From assembly GCA_964448305.1 (NCBI GenBank), contig CAYUWB010000004.1:10148-74147 (forward strand): DNA of 64,000 nucleotides, in the 5' to 3' direction. Origin of the DNA: Thioglobus_C sp964448305. Its GTDB lineage: Bacteria; Pseudomonadota; Gammaproteobacteria; PS1; Pseudothioglobaceae. Below, piece after piece: positions 52,926-61,774 of the stretch (positions are counted from its first letter, which is position 1; every line of letters starts with the position of its first letter). Both the position numbers and the translations under genes were made by a program. Below the pieces are notes generated by a model that saw nothing but the letters and a program-made list of their open reading frames with translations, had not been told where the DNA came from and made no database searches.

Positions 52926-52954
52926 ATTATACGTTGCGAGTCTTTCGATGTCAA
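52926..52954 (-). promoter_or_regulatory. Perfect sigma-70 promoter of the alpha operon
   Basis: On the minus strand: TTGACA (52954-52949), exactly 17 bases, TATAAT (52931-52926). Both hexamers and the spacer match the consensus. Expected start of transcription is near 52919, leaving a leader of about 86 nt before rpsM. Confidence 0.9.
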
Positions 52955-52960
52955 TCTCAA

Positions 52961-53074
52961 TTAACCTTGTCTTTGCTTATGACGAGGCTCTTTACAAATT
53001 ACACGCACCACACCGTGACGCTTAATAATTTTGCAATTGTTACAAATCTTTTTTACTGATGCTCTTACTTTCAT
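52961..53074 (-). CDS. rpmJ: 50S ribosomal protein L36
   Basis: A 37-residue zinc-type L36, translated from ATG 53074 to TAA 52961: it begins [20 protein letters not shown] and continues [17 protein letters not shown]. Ligands CNNC, a third Cys in VICKEP and His in PRHKQ are all present, so the zinc site is intact. It follows secY by 16 bases, the usual last gene of the spc operon. Confidence 0.97.
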
Positions 53075-53090
53075 AATTCCTACCTTCTCT

Positions 53091-54392
53091 CTAGTTTAAA
53101 CCAGCCTTTTTCATTAATGACTCGTATTGGTTAGACATTAAATGAGACTGCGCTTGCGCGATAAAATCCATCACCACAACGACGATGATTAATAAACTGG
53201 TACCGCCAAAATAAAATGGCACATTCCAATATAAAATTAAAAATTCTGGCAACAAACAAACGGCTGTAATATAAACCGCACCAGAAGCAGTTAAACGTGA
53301 TGTTACTGCATCAATATAATCTGCTGAATGTTGTCCTGGGCGAATGCCTGGAATAAAACCACCTGATTTACGTAAATTGTCTGCTGTGTCTTTTGCGTCA
53401 AACGTTAATGCAGTGTAGAAGAAAGTAAAGAACACAATTGCCAAACCGTAAAACATAACATATAACGGCTGTCCTGGAGAGATACTCGCTGTTAAGTCTG
53501 CTAACCAACCCATGCCTTCTGATTGCGAAAACCAGCCACCCAAGGTTGCCGGGAATAAAATAATACTTGAGGCAAAAATTGGTGGAATAACACCTGCCAT
53601 GTTAATTTTCAGTGGTAAGTATGAACTTTGACCACCCACCATCTTGCGGCCTTGCTGACGCTTAGCGTAGTTAACCGTAATGCGACGCTGTCCGCGCTCC
53701 ATAAACACAACAAATGCAGTCACTAATAATGTCATTGCGAAAAGAATGGCTACCAAGATAACCGTTAATTCGCCGGTTGATACTAATGACAAGGTTGAGC
53801 CTAGTGCCGAAGGTAAACCAGAAACAATACCAGCAAAAATAATCATTGAAATACCGTTACCGATGCCTTTTTCAGTAATTTGCTCACCTAGCCACATTAG
53901 AAATAAAGTGCCCGTGGTTAAGGTAATCACCGTTACTAAACTAAAGGTAAAACCACCTTGAGTAACCAGTGCCACACCGCCAGCTGACTGTGATTGAAGC
54001 GCAATTGAAATACCGTAAGATTGGAAAACTGCCAATACCACTGTACCCAATCGTGTGTATTGTGTAATCTTACGCTTGCCAGTTTCGCCTTCTTTTTTAA
54101 GCTGCTCTAGCTTTGGCACCACTGATGTCATTAACTGAATAATAATCGACGCTGAAATGTAAGGCATGATGCCCAGTGTAAAAATAGATAAACGCTCTAA
54201 TGCACCACCTGAGAACATGTTAAACATATCCAAAATCGTACCTTGTTGATCTTGCACGAGTGACGCCAACGCAGTTGGCGAAATAAATGGAATGGTAATG
54301 TGTGTACCAAGCCTAAAAACGACTAACGCACCCAATAAAAAAAGGATGCGTCTCGTTAAATCTTGTGAAAGGCCTAGGGGTGGTTGACTCAT
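53091..54392 (-). CDS. secY: Protein translocase subunit SecY
   Basis: SecY is the channel of the Sec translocon in the inner membrane. The 433-residue protein has ten membrane segments, the plug region [27 protein letters not shown] after TM1, and the cytosolic loops with [16 protein letters not shown] and GFIPGIRPG. It lies between rplO and rpmJ, as in the standard spc operon. Confidence 0.98.
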
Positions 54393-54396
54393 AGAA

Positions 54397-54840
54397 TTAC
54401 TCGTTCACTGAGCCTTTAGCTGCTTCAATTGCTGCTTTTGCGCCTTTGGTTGCTTTAATGCCAGTTAATGTAACCGCTCTAGTGATTTCACCAGAAAGCA
54501 TGACTTTAACGTGCTTAATATTTTTAGTCACTAAGTTGTGCTGCTTTAATACATCAACTGTAATTTCTTTTTCTTCTAAATTGTTGATCTCTGACAAAGT
54601 TACTTGCGAAGTAACGATTGACACTCTTGACGAGAAACCTACCTTAGGTAAACGACGTTGTAGAGGCATTTGACCACCTTCAAAACCCACTTTAGTAAAA
54701 CCGCCTGAGCGAGATTTTTGACCCTTATGGCCACGGCCACAAGTTTTACCAAAACCGCTGCCGATACCACGGCCAACACGCTTTCTTAATTTCTTTTCAC
54801 CTTCTGCTGGTGATAATGTATTTAATTGCATAGTACTCAT
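54397..54840 (-). CDS. rplO: 50S ribosomal protein L15
   Basis: L15 is a late 50S assembly protein with a long basic N-terminal arm. The 147-residue product has GEKKLRKRVGRGIGSGFGKTCGRGHKGQKSRSG, cut by glycines as usual. Two in-frame ATGs lie close together (54840 and 54831); the first is better placed behind AAGG in the rpmD 3' end. The C-terminus has an Ala/Lys-rich stretch (GIKATKGAKAAIEAAKG). Confidence 0.97.
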   Translation of the reverse strand: MSTMQLNTLSPAEGEKKLRKRVGRGIGSGFGKTCGRGHKGQKSRSGGFTKVGFEGGQMPLQRRLPKVGFSSRVSIVTSQVTLSEINNLEEKEITVDVLKQHNLVTKNIKHVKVMLSGEITRAVTLTGIKATKGAKAAIEAAKGSVNE

Positions 54841-54845
54841 AATGT

Positions 54846-55275
54846 CTAACCTTCTACCTTAAGTAAGTAAGATACTTTATTAATCATGCCTCTCACTTCA
54901 GGTGTGTCTTGCAATACAACTGTGTGATTGATTCTCTTTAAGCCTAATCCGGTCACGGTTGCACGATGCGCTGGAAGGCGACCGTAAAAACTTTTAACCA
55001 ATGTCACGCTAACTGTGTTTTTCTTAGNNNNNNNNNNNNNNNNNNNNNNNNNNNNNNNNNNNNNNNNNNNNNNNNNNNNNNNNNNNNNNNNNNNNNNNNN
55101 NNNNNNNNNNNNNNNNNNNNNNNNNNNCCTTAGTAGGTGCTTTTTTAGCGGCTACTGTTTTTTTAGCTGGGGCTTTCTTAGCGGCTGCTTTTGCAGGCGC
55201 TTTCTTAGCTGCCGGCTTTTTGGCGGCTGCTTTTTTCGGCGCTGCTTTTTTTGCTACTTTCTTTTCTTCAGCCAT
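54846..55275 (-). CDS. rpmD: 50S ribosomal protein L30 with long basic N-terminal extension (gap inside)
   Basis: The last ~57 residues (NTVSVTLVKSFYGRLPAHRA to GMINKVSYLLKVEG) are plain L30. Ahead of them the frame that starts on the rpsE stop (TAATG, 55275) codes at least 49 residues of Lys/Ala/Pro repeats (MAEEKKVAKKAAPKKAAAKK, then AAKKAPAKKT and similar), like the tail of histone H1. An assembly gap of 100 N (55028-55127) lies within the repeat, so the length of the extension and frame continuity are unproven. Ordinary bacterial L30 has about 60 residues and no such tail. Position between rpsE and rplO is standard. Confidence 0.85.
55028..55127. other. Assembly gap (100 N) in the rpmD repeat
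   Basis: Unlike the other two N-runs, the flanks are not duplicated. The gap falls in low-complexity AAG/GCN-codon repeats, which short reads cannot span. Its real size is unknown. Confidence 0.9.
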
Positions 55276-55793
55276 TATGCTTCTCCGGTAATTTGCTCAA
55301 CAGTTTTGCCACGCTTAGAGGCAACTGACTGTGGAGATGACATTGATGTTAGACCTTCAATGGTAGCACGTACAACACTAATAGGGTTACGTGTGCCATT
55401 ACATTTTGCCAAGATATTGTGAACACCAACAGCTTCTAATACACTACGCATTGGGCCACCGGCAATAACACCAGTACCTTCTGATGCAGGTTGCATATAA
55501 ACTTTAGCAGCGCCAACGTTAGAAGTAATAGGATAATAAAGTGTACCATCTTTCAAAGGTACATTTTTCATTGCTTTCTTTGCTTTGTCCATGGCTTTTT
55601 GGATTGCAGCAGGTACTTCACGCGCTTTACCCGTGCCGTAACCAACTTTACCGTTACCATCGCCAACAACAACCAGTGCTGAGAAGCCAAAAATACGACC
55701 ACCTTTCACTACTTTGACAACGCGACGAATATTAACCAGTTTTTCAATGTACTCGTTATCGTCGTTATTATTATTTTTCTTATATTCAGCCAT
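55275..55793 (-). CDS. rpsE: 30S ribosomal protein S5
   Basis: S5 helps translational fidelity and mRNA unwinding at the 30S entry. The 172-residue protein has VVKGGRIFGFSALVVVGDGNGKVGYGTGKA and the C-terminal GVHNILAKCNGTRNPISVVRAT. The N-terminus is Asn-rich (YKKNNNNDDNEY). Its stop shares a base with the rpmD start. Confidence 0.98.
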   Translation of the reverse strand: MAEYKKNNNNDDNEYIEKLVNIRRVVKVVKGGRIFGFSALVVVGDGNGKVGYGTGKAREVPAAIQKAMDKAKKAMKNVPLKDGTLYYPITSNVGAAKVYMQPASEGTGVIAGGPMRSVLEAVGVHNILAKCNGTRNPISVVRATIEGLTSMSSPQSVASKRGKTVEQITGEA

Positions 55794-55820
55794 TATTGTC
55801 GCCTATTTTTATAATTTTTT

Positions 55821-56168
55821 TTAAAAGTCTAAACCGCCATCACGTGCTGCATCTGCTAATGCCTTTACGCGACCATGGTATTTAAAACCAGAACGATCAA
55901 ATGCAACTTTTGTTACTTTTGCTTTTTTCGCTGCTTTGGCAATTTCGCTACCAATTTTAGTTGCTGCTTCAACATTACCACCATTCTTAACTTTAACGGT
56001 TAAAGTTGATGCTGATGCTAGTGTTTTTGTGCCACAACCACTAATGATTTGAGCGTAAATATGTTGCGAAGTTTTGTGCACAGACAAACGCTCTACACCT
56101 TTCTCAGCATTCTTTGCTCTAAATTTAGTTGCTCTTCTTAAGCGAGCTTGTTTTTTAGACAATTTCAT
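55821..56168 (-). CDS. rplR: 50S ribosomal protein L18
   Basis: L18 binds 5S rRNA. The 115-residue product has RLSVHKTSQHIYAQII, and ends FKYHGRVKALADAARDGGLDF, typical of the family. Located between rplF and rpsE in spc order. Confidence 0.98.
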   Translation of the reverse strand: MKLSKKQARLRRATKFRAKNAEKGVERLSVHKTSQHIYAQIISGCGTKTLASASTLTVKVKNGGNVEAATKIGSEIAKAAKKAKVTKVAFDRSGFKYHGRVKALADAARDGGLDF

Positions 56169-56184
56169 ATCTTAATACCTTTTA

Positions 56185-56730
56185 TTATTTCTTTTTAGCT
56201 TCTTTACGAACAACATATTCGTCTACGTAACGAACACCTTTACCTTTGTAAGGCTCTGGCGGACGATAAGCTCTAATTTCAGCAGCTGCTTGTCCTACTT
56301 TTTGCTTATCCATACCTTTCACAACAATTTCTGTTTGTGATGGCGTTTCAGCCGTAATACCTTCTGGCAGGTCGTACTTAACTGGATGTGAAAAACCTAG
56401 CGTTAAGTCCAAGACTTTACCCATTGCTTTCGCACGGTAACCAACACCAATTAAGGTTAATTTCTTTTCCCAACCTTCTGACACACCTTGAATCAAGTTA
56501 GCAGTATTGGCTCTTGCAGTACCTGCTTGTGCCCATGCTTTCTTTTCATCTTTTTTATCAACTTTAGCAATATCAAAAGTTAATACATTTTCTGTATTGG
56601 TGATTGTTACTGATGGGTGTACTTCCATCTGCATTTGACCTAATTTACCTTTGGTAGACATTGTTGTACCATTAACGGATACCTCAACGCCAGCTGGAAT
56701 TTCGATTGGTGCTTTTGCAATTCTAGACAT
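56185..56730 (-). CDS. rplF: 50S ribosomal protein L6
   Basis: L6 lies near the factor-binding site of the 50S subunit. The 181-residue product (usual length about 177) has the two repeated L6 folds, with MSRIAKAPIEIPAGVEVSV at the start and the signature PEPYKGKGVRYVDEYVVRKE at the end. Spc operon order. Confidence 0.98.
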   Translation of the reverse strand: MSRIAKAPIEIPAGVEVSVNGTTMSTKGKLGQMQMEVHPSVTITNTENVLTFDIAKVDKKDEKKAWAQAGTARANTANLIQGVSEGWEKKLTLIGVGYRAKAMGKVLDLTLGFSHPVKYDLPEGITAETPSQTEIVVKGMDKQKVGQAAAEIRAYRPPEPYKGKGVRYVDEYVVRKEAKKK

Positions 56731-56745
56731 CTTATAACTCCCTAA

Positions 56746-57141
56746 TTAAGAAACGCTGCACAAAACTTCGCCGCCAACATTTTGGGCTGCTGCGTTTTGA
56801 CCAGTCATTACACCTTTAGGTGTTGAAACAATCACAATACCTAAGCCATTCATAACGCTTGGCATTTCAGTACTCTTTACATAAACACGCAAACTTGGTT
56901 TAGAAACTCTTTCTAGAGAATCGATAACCGGCTTGTTGTCATAATATTTTAATTTGATCGTTAACGTTTTAGTTGCGGCTTCGCCCTCAACACTAAACGA
57001 TTCAATGTAACCTTCTTGCTGCATCACGCTAGCAATGGCAGATTTTAAATTTGATGCTGGAATGTTGACTTCTTTTTTATCAACCATGTGCGCATTACGA
57101 ATGCGAGTTAACATATCAGCAATTGGATCAGACATACTCAT
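56746..57141 (-). CDS. rpsH: 30S ribosomal protein S8
   Basis: S8 organises the central 16S domain and represses the spc operon in E. coli. The 131-residue product has MSMSDPIADMLTRIRNAHMV and the C-terminal GLGIVIVSTPKGVMTGQNA. Order rpsN-rpsH-rplF is standard. Confidence 0.98.
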   Translation of the reverse strand: MSMSDPIADMLTRIRNAHMVDKKEVNIPASNLKSAIASVMQQEGYIESFSVEGEAATKTLTIKLKYYDNKPVIDSLERVSKPSLRVYVKSTEMPSVMNGLGIVIVSTPKGVMTGQNAAAQNVGGEVLCSVS

Positions 57142-57153
57142 ACTATTTTCCTC

Positions 57154-57459
57154 CTACCAACTTGCTTTAGATAAACCGGGCACTTCACCATTCATGGTGC
57201 GCTCTCTTAATTTTGTTCTCGCTAGACCGAACTTGCGATAAACACCATGTGGACGACCTGTTAAACCACAACGACTACGTTGACGGGTAGGTGATGCATC
57301 ACGTGGTAGTGCTTGCAACTTAATCGTTGCTTGGAAGCGCTCTTCATCAGAAGAGTGCACACTTTTAATAATTTTCTTTAGCTCAAGGCGCTTAGTACGG
57401 TATTTTTCAACCAACTTTGCACGCTTAGCGTCTCTATTTATCATAGACTTTTTAGCCAT
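57154..57459 (-). CDS. rpsN: 30S ribosomal protein S14 (zinc-free type)
   Basis: S14 of the long, zinc-free class: 101 residues, MAKKSMINRDAKRAKLVEKY, and the C-terminal signature RCGLTGRPHGVYRKFGLART. No CxxC pairs are present, as in E. coli. Between rplE and rpsH. Confidence 0.98.
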   Translation of the reverse strand: MAKKSMINRDAKRAKLVEKYRTKRLELKKIIKSVHSSDEERFQATIKLQALPRDASPTRQRSRCGLTGRPHGVYRKFGLARTKLRERTMNGEVPGLSKASW

Positions 57460-57464
57460 TTTCC

Positions 57465-58004
57465 TTATCCTTTAAATGGGAAATTAAACATTGCTAATAG
57501 TTTCTTAGCGTCTTCATTGTTCGTAGCAGAAGTTGTGATAGCGATATCCATACCACGTGTTCTTGTTACTTTTTCAAAATCAATTTCTGGGAATACAATT
57601 TGTTCTGTTAAACCCATGTTGTAGTTACCACGGCCATCAAATGATTTTTCATTTAAACCACGGAAGTCACGAATACGAGGCACTGCAATATTGACCAAAC
57701 GATCCAGAAATTCATACATCTTTTCTTTACGTAGAGTTACTTTACAACCAATCGCATTGCCTTCTCTTACCTTGAAGCTTGCCACTGATTTACGTGCCAT
57801 ACAAGTCATTGGTTTTTGGCCAGAAATCAGGCTCATCTCTTCCAATGCACTTTGCAAAATTTTCTTATCGCCTAATGCACTACCCAAACCCATGTTAATG
57901 GTGATCTTTTCGATCTTAGGTACTTGCATTGGATTATTCATTCCTAGCTCTTTTTGTAGCGCTGGTAGAATCTCTTTTTTATATTGTTCTTGTAATCTAG
58001 ACAC
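57465..58004 (-). CDS. rplE: 50S ribosomal protein L5
   Basis: L5 binds 5S rRNA and contacts the 30S head. The 179-residue product has KIEKITINMGLGSALGDKK and ends with GMDIAITTSATNNEDAKKLL, diagnostic. It lies five bases upstream of rpsN. Confidence 0.98.
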   Translation of the reverse strand: MSRLQEQYKKEILPALQKELGMNNPMQVPKIEKITINMGLGSALGDKKILQSALEEMSLISGQKPMTCMARKSVASFKVREGNAIGCKVTLRKEKMYEFLDRLVNIAVPRIRDFRGLNEKSFDGRGNYNMGLTEQIVFPEIDFEKVTRTRGMDIAITTSATNNEDAKKLLAMFNFPFKG

Positions 58005-58024
58005 GGTTTATTTCCTTAACTGTT

Positions 58025-58336
58025 TCAAACGATTGAATCGCCGTTTGACTTAAAAAATCTTTCCTTGTTGCCGTCTTTATCAGTGCGAACACCAACTCTG
58101 TCTGCTTTTTCTGTTTTTGCATTGTAGATTGCTACATTTGAAATCGCCATTGGCATTTCAGTATCTACGATGCCGCCAGTAACGCCTGCATTTGGGTTAG
58201 CTTTTACATGCTTTTTGGCAATGTTTAAACCTTCAACCACTACTTTAGCATCAGTTACCTTAGTGACTGTACCAGTAGAACCTTTGTCCTTACCAGCAAT
58301 AACAATCACTTCGTCGTTTAATTTAATCTTTTGCAT
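58025..58336 (-). CDS. rplX: 50S ribosomal protein L24
   Basis: L24 starts 50S assembly. The 103-residue product has the KOW motif DEVIVIAGKDKGSTGTVTKV and GLNIAKKHVKANPNAGVTGGI. Its start shares one base with the rplN stop, so the two are coupled. Confidence 0.98.
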   Translation of the reverse strand: MQKIKLNDEVIVIAGKDKGSTGTVTKVTDAKVVVEGLNIAKKHVKANPNAGVTGGIVDTEMPMAISNVAIYNAKTEKADRVGVRTDKDGNKERFFKSNGDSIV

Positions 58337-58704
58337 TACAATACCTCTGGTGCTAATGACACAATTTTCATAAACTGTGCAGAGCGCAATTCACGTGTTA
58401 CTGGGCCAAAAATACGAGTGCCAACTGGCTCAAGTTTTGTATTTAAAAGCACAACTGCGTTGCCATCAAAACGGATACGTGAACCATCGCCGCGGCGTAC
58501 ACCTTGTGCACTGCGTACAACAACTGCATCATAAACGTCACCTTTTTTCACTTTGCCACGCGGTGAAGCTTCTTTAATACTCACCTTAATAACATCGCCA
58601 ATATTTGCATAACGACGCTTAGAGCCGCCTAATACTTTAATACACATTGCTTTGACACCGCCACTGTTGTCCGCAATATGAAGTTTTGTTTGCATTTGAA
58701 TCAT
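58336..58704 (-). CDS. rplN: 50S ribosomal protein L14
   Basis: L14 lies at the subunit interface. The 122-residue product has MIQMQTKLHIADNSGGVKAM and the conserved GSRIRFDGNAVVLLN and RIFGPVTRELR. First gene of the classical spc operon, 28 bp after rpsQ; no clear separate promoter is seen in that spacer. Confidence 0.98.
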   Translation of the reverse strand: MIQMQTKLHIADNSGGVKAMCIKVLGGSKRRYANIGDVIKVSIKEASPRGKVKKGDVYDAVVVRSAQGVRRGDGSRIRFDGNAVVLLNTKLEPVGTRIFGPVTRELRSAQFMKIVSLAPEVL

Positions 58705-58732
58705 GTCTTATTCTCTTTAAATGTGCTATTAA

Positions 58733-58999
58733 TTAATCAATTTCAACTGATTTTTCAACGACTTCTAACAATGCCCAGCATTTAGTCTTAGAAAATGGCT
58801 TTGCTTCAACTACTCTTACTGTATCACCTAAACCACACTCGTTGTTTTCATCGTGTGCATGAACCTTAGTACTACGCTTAATGTACTTTTTGTAAATCGG
58901 GTGTCTTACCTTGCGCTCAATCATAACAGCGATTGTTTTGTCACGACCGTTGCTAATAACTTTGCCTGTTAATACGCGTTCTACTTTTGATTCACTCAT
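58733..58999 (-). CDS. rpsQ: 30S ribosomal protein S17
   Basis: S17 binds the 5' domain of 16S rRNA. The 88-residue product has LTGKVISNGRDKTIAVMIE and the signature GDTVRVVEAKPFSKTKCW. It overlaps rpmC by four bases. Confidence 0.98.
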   Translation of the reverse strand: MSESKVERVLTGKVISNGRDKTIAVMIERKVRHPIYKKYIKRSTKVHAHDENNECGLGDTVRVVEAKPFSKTKCWALLEVVEKSVEID

Positions 59000-59184
59000 G
59001 CTTGTTTCTCTTTGATAATTGTTTTAATTTGTGCAATTGATCTCTTAGTTTTGCCTAACTTTGAAGCGTCTGCTAATTGTTGAGTTTTGTGCTGCATGCG
59101 CAACTCAAAGTGCTCTTTTAAAAGCGTTATTAACGTTTCGTTCAATTGTGAGATATCTTGCTCTCTTAATTCTTTAACATCCAT
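58996..59184 (-). CDS. rpmC: 50S ribosomal protein L29
   Basis: L29 is a two-helix protein at the exit tunnel that helps dock trigger factor and SRP. The 62-residue product has MDVKELREQDISQLNETL and KTKRSIAQIKTIIKEK. It overlaps rplP by one base and rpsQ by four. Confidence 0.97.
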   Translation of the reverse strand: MDVKELREQDISQLNETLITLLKEHFELRMQHKTQQLADASKLGKTKRSIAQIKTIIKEKQA

Positions 59185-59594
59185 TACATCACCGTCCGTT
59201 TAACTACTGTTGTTTTTACTGGTAATTTAGCTGCTGCTAATGCAAAGGCCTCTCTTGCAACGGTCTCATCAACACCTTGCATTTCGAATAACATTTGACC
59301 TGGTTTAATCTGCGCTACCCAATATTCAACACTACCTTTACCTTTACCCATACGTACTTCTAATGGCTTTTTAGTAATTGGCTTGTCCGGGAAAACACGA
59401 ATCCAAATCTTACCTTGACGTTTCACATGACGTGTCATTGCACGACGTGCTGATTCGATTTGTCTAGCTGTCATACGACATCTACCAGATGCTTGCAAAC
59501 CGATTTCACCAAAACTAACCTTATGGCCAGTGGCTAGACCGCGATTACGGCCTTTCATCATTTTTCTAAATTTTGTACGTTTAGGTTGTAGCAT
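59184..59594 (-). CDS. rplP: 50S ribosomal protein L16
   Basis: L16 organises the A-site region of the 50S subunit. The 136-residue product has MLQPKRTKFRKMMKGRNRG and the signature RVFPDKPITKKPLEVRMGKG. Between rpsC and rpmC in S10 operon order. Confidence 0.98.
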   Translation of the reverse strand: MLQPKRTKFRKMMKGRNRGLATGHKVSFGEIGLQASGRCRMTARQIESARRAMTRHVKRQGKIWIRVFPDKPITKKPLEVRMGKGKGSVEYWVAQIKPGQMLFEMQGVDETVAREAFALAAAKLPVKTTVVKRTVM

Positions 59595-59605
59595 TTTTCA
59601 GTCCT

Positions 59606-60298
59606 TTACTTCTTGCCTAGTTGAGTTGTTGCACCACGACGAGCAACCTCATCCAATGTTCCTTTTTTGTGATCTAAGATTTCGCCTTTAAAGATCCAAA
59701 CCTTAATACCAATCACACCATATTGTGTGTTTGCACCATAGTGTGCATAGTCAACGTCAGCTCTAAATGTGTGTAATGGCACACGGCCTTCACGATACCA
59801 CTCAGAACGTGCAATTTCAGCACCGTTTAAACGACCACTAACCATGACCTTAATACCTTGAGCACCTAGACGTGTTGCATTACCTAACACACGCTTAACT
59901 GCACGACGATACATCACACGCTTTTCTAATTGTTGTGCAATGTTTTCCGCCACTAGACGTGAGTCTAATTCTGGCTTTTTAATTTCTTCAATACTAATGT
60001 GTACTGGAATGCCCATCATTTGCGTAACGATGGTTTTAAGCTGTTCAATATCAGCACCTTTCTTACCAATAACAATGCCTGGACGTGCGGTATGAATCAC
60101 AACTTTAGCATTAGCCGCCAGACGTTCAATTTGAATACGACTAACAGAAGCAGATTTTAATTTCTCGAATAAGAAATCTCGAACTTCGATATCAGATAAC
60201 AAGTACTTAGAGTAATCTTGAGAATTCGCATACCACTTAGAATCCCAATCTTTAACGATGCCTAATCTAATACCTTTTGGATTTACTTTTTGACCCAT
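59606..60298 (-). CDS. rpsC: 30S ribosomal protein S3
   Basis: S3 lines the mRNA entry and has helicase-like basic residues. The 230-residue product begins MGQKVNPKGIRLGI, has the KH-domain segment ARPGIVIGKKGADIEQLK and the C-terminal GVIGIKVWIFKGEI. It follows rplV by three bases. Confidence 0.98.
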   Translation of the reverse strand: MGQKVNPKGIRLGIVKDWDSKWYANSQDYSKYLLSDIEVRDFLFEKLKSASVSRIQIERLAANAKVVIHTARPGIVIGKKGADIEQLKTIVTQMMGIPVHISIEEIKKPELDSRLVAENIAQQLEKRVMYRRAVKRVLGNATRLGAQGIKVMVSGRLNGAEIARSEWYREGRVPLHTFRADVDYAHYGANTQYGVIGIKVWIFKGEILDHKKGTLDEVARRGATTQLGKK

Positions 60299-60301
60299 AA
60301 T

Positions 60302-60637
60302 TTAACCTGCACTTACGCCAACTGTAATGTGGCTTGTTCTTTTTAAAATTCGATTCGCTCTACCTTTTGCTCTAGGACGAATTCTTTTCATTGTTGAGCC
60401 TTCGTCAACATAAACACTACTCACTTTTAATTCGTCAATATCTAGGCCATCATTGTGCTCAGCATTTGAAATCGCTGAATCCAATACTTTTTTAACTAAT
60501 TTAGCCGCCCCTTTATTACTAAACGACAAAATGTTTAGCGCTTCTTCTACTGGTTTGTTACGGATTTGATCCGCAACCAATCTCACTTTAAAAGATGAGC
60601 CTTTTGCATATTTATGGATTGCTTTAACTTCTTTCAT
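60302..60637 (-). CDS. rplV: 50S ribosomal protein L22
   Basis: L22 has a beta-hairpin in the exit tunnel, a known macrolide-contact site. The 111-residue product has KVRLVADQIRNKPVEEALNIL and a tip region GSTMKRIRPRAKGRANRILKRTSH. S10 operon order. Confidence 0.98.
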   Translation of the reverse strand: MKEVKAIHKYAKGSSFKVRLVADQIRNKPVEEALNILSFSNKGAAKLVKKVLDSAISNAEHNDGLDIDELKVSSVYVDEGSTMKRIRPRAKGRANRILKRTSHITVGVSAG

Positions 60638-60656
60638 TGTTATTTACCTTTTATGT

Positions 60657-60926
60657 TTACGCGACGCGATCACCCGTGTGACCTTTAAAAGTTCTTGTTA
60701 CCGCAAACTCACCTAATTTGTGACCAATCATTTGTTCATTGATTGATACTGGTACATGTGCTCTACCATTATGGATAGCAATAGTTAATCCAATCATTTC
60801 TGGAACAATAACACTACGACGAGACCAAGTCTTAATTGGTTTTCTATCGTTATTTTCTTGAGCGGTTAATACTTTTTTGATTAAATGCTCGTCAACAAAT
60901 GGACCCTTTCTTAATGATCTAGCCAT
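60657..60926 (-). CDS. rpsS: 30S ribosomal protein S19
   Basis: S19 is in the 30S head next to S13. The 89-residue product has MARSLRKGPFVDEHLIKKV and the signature HKLGEFAVTRTFKGHTGD. Between rplB and rplV. Confidence 0.98.
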   Translation of the reverse strand: MARSLRKGPFVDEHLIKKVLTAQENNDRKPIKTWSRRSVIVPEMIGLTIAIHNGRAHVPVSINEQMIGHKLGEFAVTRTFKGHTGDRVA

Positions 60927-60934
60927 GATTACCC

Positions 60935-61762
60935 TTATTTATTTCTACGACGTACGATAAGCTTATCAGTACGTTTGTTACTACGTGTTTTATAACCCTT
61001 AGTTGGTGTGCCCCAAGGAGAAACCGGATGACGACCACCACTGGTTTTACCTTCACCACCACCATGTGGGTGATCTACTGGATTCATTACAACACCACGA
61101 ACGGTAGGTCTAACACCTCTCCAACGTGTTGCACCAGCTTTACCTAATTTTCTTAAACTGTGTTCTTTCTTAGACACTTCACCAATCGTCGCACGACAAT
61201 CAGCTAACACTTTACGCACTTCACCAGAACGTAATCTAAGCGTTACATAAGTACCTTCTTTTGCAATTAACTGTGCTGAAGTACCGGCACTACGTGCCAT
61301 TTGTGCGCCTTTGCCTGGCTTAAGCTCAATACAATGAATCACACTACCTAATGGGATGTTTGCACATGGCATTACATTACCCGCTTGAATAGCAACTGAA
61401 TTACCTGAAACAATCGTATCACCTGCTTTTAAACCGTTTGGTGCAATGATGTATTTACGCTCACCATCTGCATATAAAACTAGTGCAATATTAGCACTGC
61501 GGTTAGGATCGTATTCAATACGCTCAACTGTTGCAGTGATGTCGTCTTTATTACGCTTAAAATCAATTGCTCTATAACGACGCTTATGGCCACCACCTTT
61601 GTGACGAACTGTAATTTTTCCGCGGTTGTTACGACCATGGATCCTGTTTTTAGACTCTGTTAGTGGCGCATAAGGTGCACCTTTATGTAGATCTTTATCT
61701 ACAACACTAACGACAAATCTTCTGCCGGGTGAGGTTGGTTTTCTTTTAATTACTTGTGCCAT
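60935..61762 (-). CDS. rplB: 50S ribosomal protein L2
   Basis: L2 is needed for subunit joining and the peptidyl transferase centre. The 275-residue product has KPTSPGRRFVVSV, GGGHKRRYRAIDFKRNKD and the C-terminal MNPVDHPHGGGEGKTSGGRH with the conserved histidine. S10 operon order. Confidence 0.98.
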   Translation of the reverse strand: MAQVIKRKPTSPGRRFVVSVVDKDLHKGAPYAPLTESKNRIHGRNNRGKITVRHKGGGHKRRYRAIDFKRNKDDITATVERIEYDPNRSANIALVLYADGERKYIIAPNGLKAGDTIVSGNSVAIQAGNVMPCANIPLGSVIHCIELKPGKGAQMARSAGTSAQLIAKEGTYVTLRLRSGEVRKVLADCRATIGEVSKKEHSLRKLGKAGATRWRGVRPTVRGVVMNPVDHPHGGGEGKTSGGRHPVSPWGTPTKGYKTRSNKRTDKLIVRRRNK

Positions 61763-61774
61763 AATCCTTTCTCT

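Noticed and set aside
55015..55422. Plus-strand Cys/Phe-rich reading frame
   Set aside because: It is the complement of the rpmD Lys/Ala repeat and rpsE, and crosses the N gap.
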